Below, piece by piece: positions 63,753 to 64,000 of a DNA stretch of 64,000 nucleotides. Under the pieces are notes generated by a model. The model was not told where the DNA came from, ran no database searches, and saw only the letters and a list, made by a program, of their open reading frames with translations. Origin of the DNA: JBFXAF01 sp050184585 (GTDB taxonomy: Bacteria > Pseudomonadota > Alphaproteobacteria > Rhizobiales > Rhizobiaceae). The stretch spans positions 117,156-181,155 of the forward strand of contig JBFXAF010000009.1 of NCBI GenBank assembly GCA_050184585.1. The letters run 5' to 3'. Position numbers and translations under genes: made by a program. Within the stretch, counting starts at the first letter, position 1. Each line of letters starts with the position of its first letter.

Positions 63753-64000
63753 GGGCGTGCCTCGGCTGGGTTCCGGGAAGCCGCCCCCTCCACCGCCTTC
63801 GGCGGTCCCCCTCCCCCGCTTCGCAGGGGAGGATCAGGCGCTGCGGCCGGTCGCGACCTCGGTTCCTCCCCTGCGAAGCGGGGGAGGGGGACCAAGCGAA
63901 GCATGGTGGATGGGGCCTAAGCCGGAGATCGGGAGATCGCAACCGCACGCCGCCATCGTCTCAAGGAGCGCGCGGCCGACGCGCGCGGGGCCGGGGAAGT
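63753..64000. other. Region upstream of the E2 gene to the window edge
   Basis: 248 bases with no gene I can defend. It holds the 30-bp inverted repeat at 63804-63893. A minus-strand frame is open from the edge down to a stop at 63834-63836, but its sequence does not resemble an E1 beta C-terminus. Confidence 0.35.
63804..63893. repeat. Perfect 30-bp inverted repeat upstream of E2
   Basis: Left arm 63804-63833 and right arm 63864-63893 are exact reverse complements, with a 30-base loop. Each arm runs from GGTCCCCCTCCCCCGCTTCG to AGGGGAGGA. It is a different sequence type from the 62138 element but the same kind of structure, and lies just upstream of E2. Confidence 0.88.

Noticed and set aside
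62138..63893. CRISPR array from the G/C-rich repeats
   Set aside because: The repeats are inverted, few and unevenly spaced; there are no unique spacers of equal length and no cas genes.
63834..64000. Minus-strand frame open to the window edge, possibly the end of an E1 beta gene
   Set aside because: The translation does not match E1 beta C-termini and runs into the 30-bp repeat; it cannot be judged without the next bases.

Overview
The window is GC-rich, tightly packed DNA from an alphaproteobacterium, most likely order Hyphomicrobiales and close to Mesorhizobium/Phyllobacteriaceae. The pointers are the run pmbA - CysQ-like phosphatase - DUF4170 - DUF374 acyltransferase - waaA - lpxK, a DUF2093 gene beside mutL, the sulfide-oxidation module with split YeeE genes, and G/C-rich palindromic repeats like those scattered through rhizobial genomes. 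Taxonomy is inferred from gene content only. I saw no rRNA, tRNA, phage, insertion sequence or CRISPR, and every gap between genes is under 300 bases.

Layout. 1-10266: the end of one M16 peptidase and a second, apparently non-catalytic one; a patatin lipase; a MATE exporter and VOC protein on the other strand; then the tldE-to-lpxK envelope/lipid A block, with DUF2093 convergent. 10323-13583: mutL, a YqaA-type membrane protein and a GcvA-like LysR regulator (minus strand). 13672-18496: an operon of an MttB-family methyltransferase, a glucarate-dehydratase-like enolase and a TMADH-type FMN/FAD oxidoreductase, the least explained catabolic unit here. 18502-19234: a Phd/VapC toxin-antitoxin pair with a clear promoter and operator. 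19290-26012: two c-di-GMP proteins around glutaryl-CoA dehydrogenase, a DapB-like protein lacking the catalytic His, and an enolase resembling hydroxyproline(-betaine) enzymes. 26224-30043: threonine catabolism (kbl-tdh), an HPP membrane protein and two exported proteins of unknown function. 30027-35839: tyrosine/homogentisate catabolism (MarR, hmgA, MBL hydrolase, fumarylacetoacetase, hppD, Lrp).

35949-39943: a TRAP transporter without a binding protein, and a sulfide/persulfide module (DUF442 protein, persulfide dioxygenase-like MBL protein, two YeeE halves). 40550-48717 (minus): an operon in the order of the Rhodopseudomonas palustris pimFABCD genes for dicarboxylate beta-oxidation, preceded by a PcaD-like hydrolase and a promoter whose -10 lies in a perfect inverted repeat. 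48792-51491: a Zn/Mn ABC transporter under a Zur-like box. 51594-60521: a complete histidine-utilisation locus (hutC, hutF, hutI, hutH, hutG, hutU) around a 14-bp TGTATATACA-type palindrome, with a FAD oxidase and a RidA protein beside it. 60716-64000: lpdA and a 2-oxoacid dehydrogenase E2 on the minus strand, probably the branched-chain complex.

Overall the window is a catabolic island set beside core envelope genes. Histidine, tyrosine, threonine, dicarboxylates, branched-chain keto acids and probably N-methylated amino acids are all routed to central metabolism. Many genes are translationally coupled by 1-4 base overlaps, often with TTG or GTG starts. The most unusual structural feature is a family of palindromic repeats at the right end: one copy is a perfect 47-bp inverted repeat between lpdA and E2, and two more copies lie in frame inside the E2 linker.
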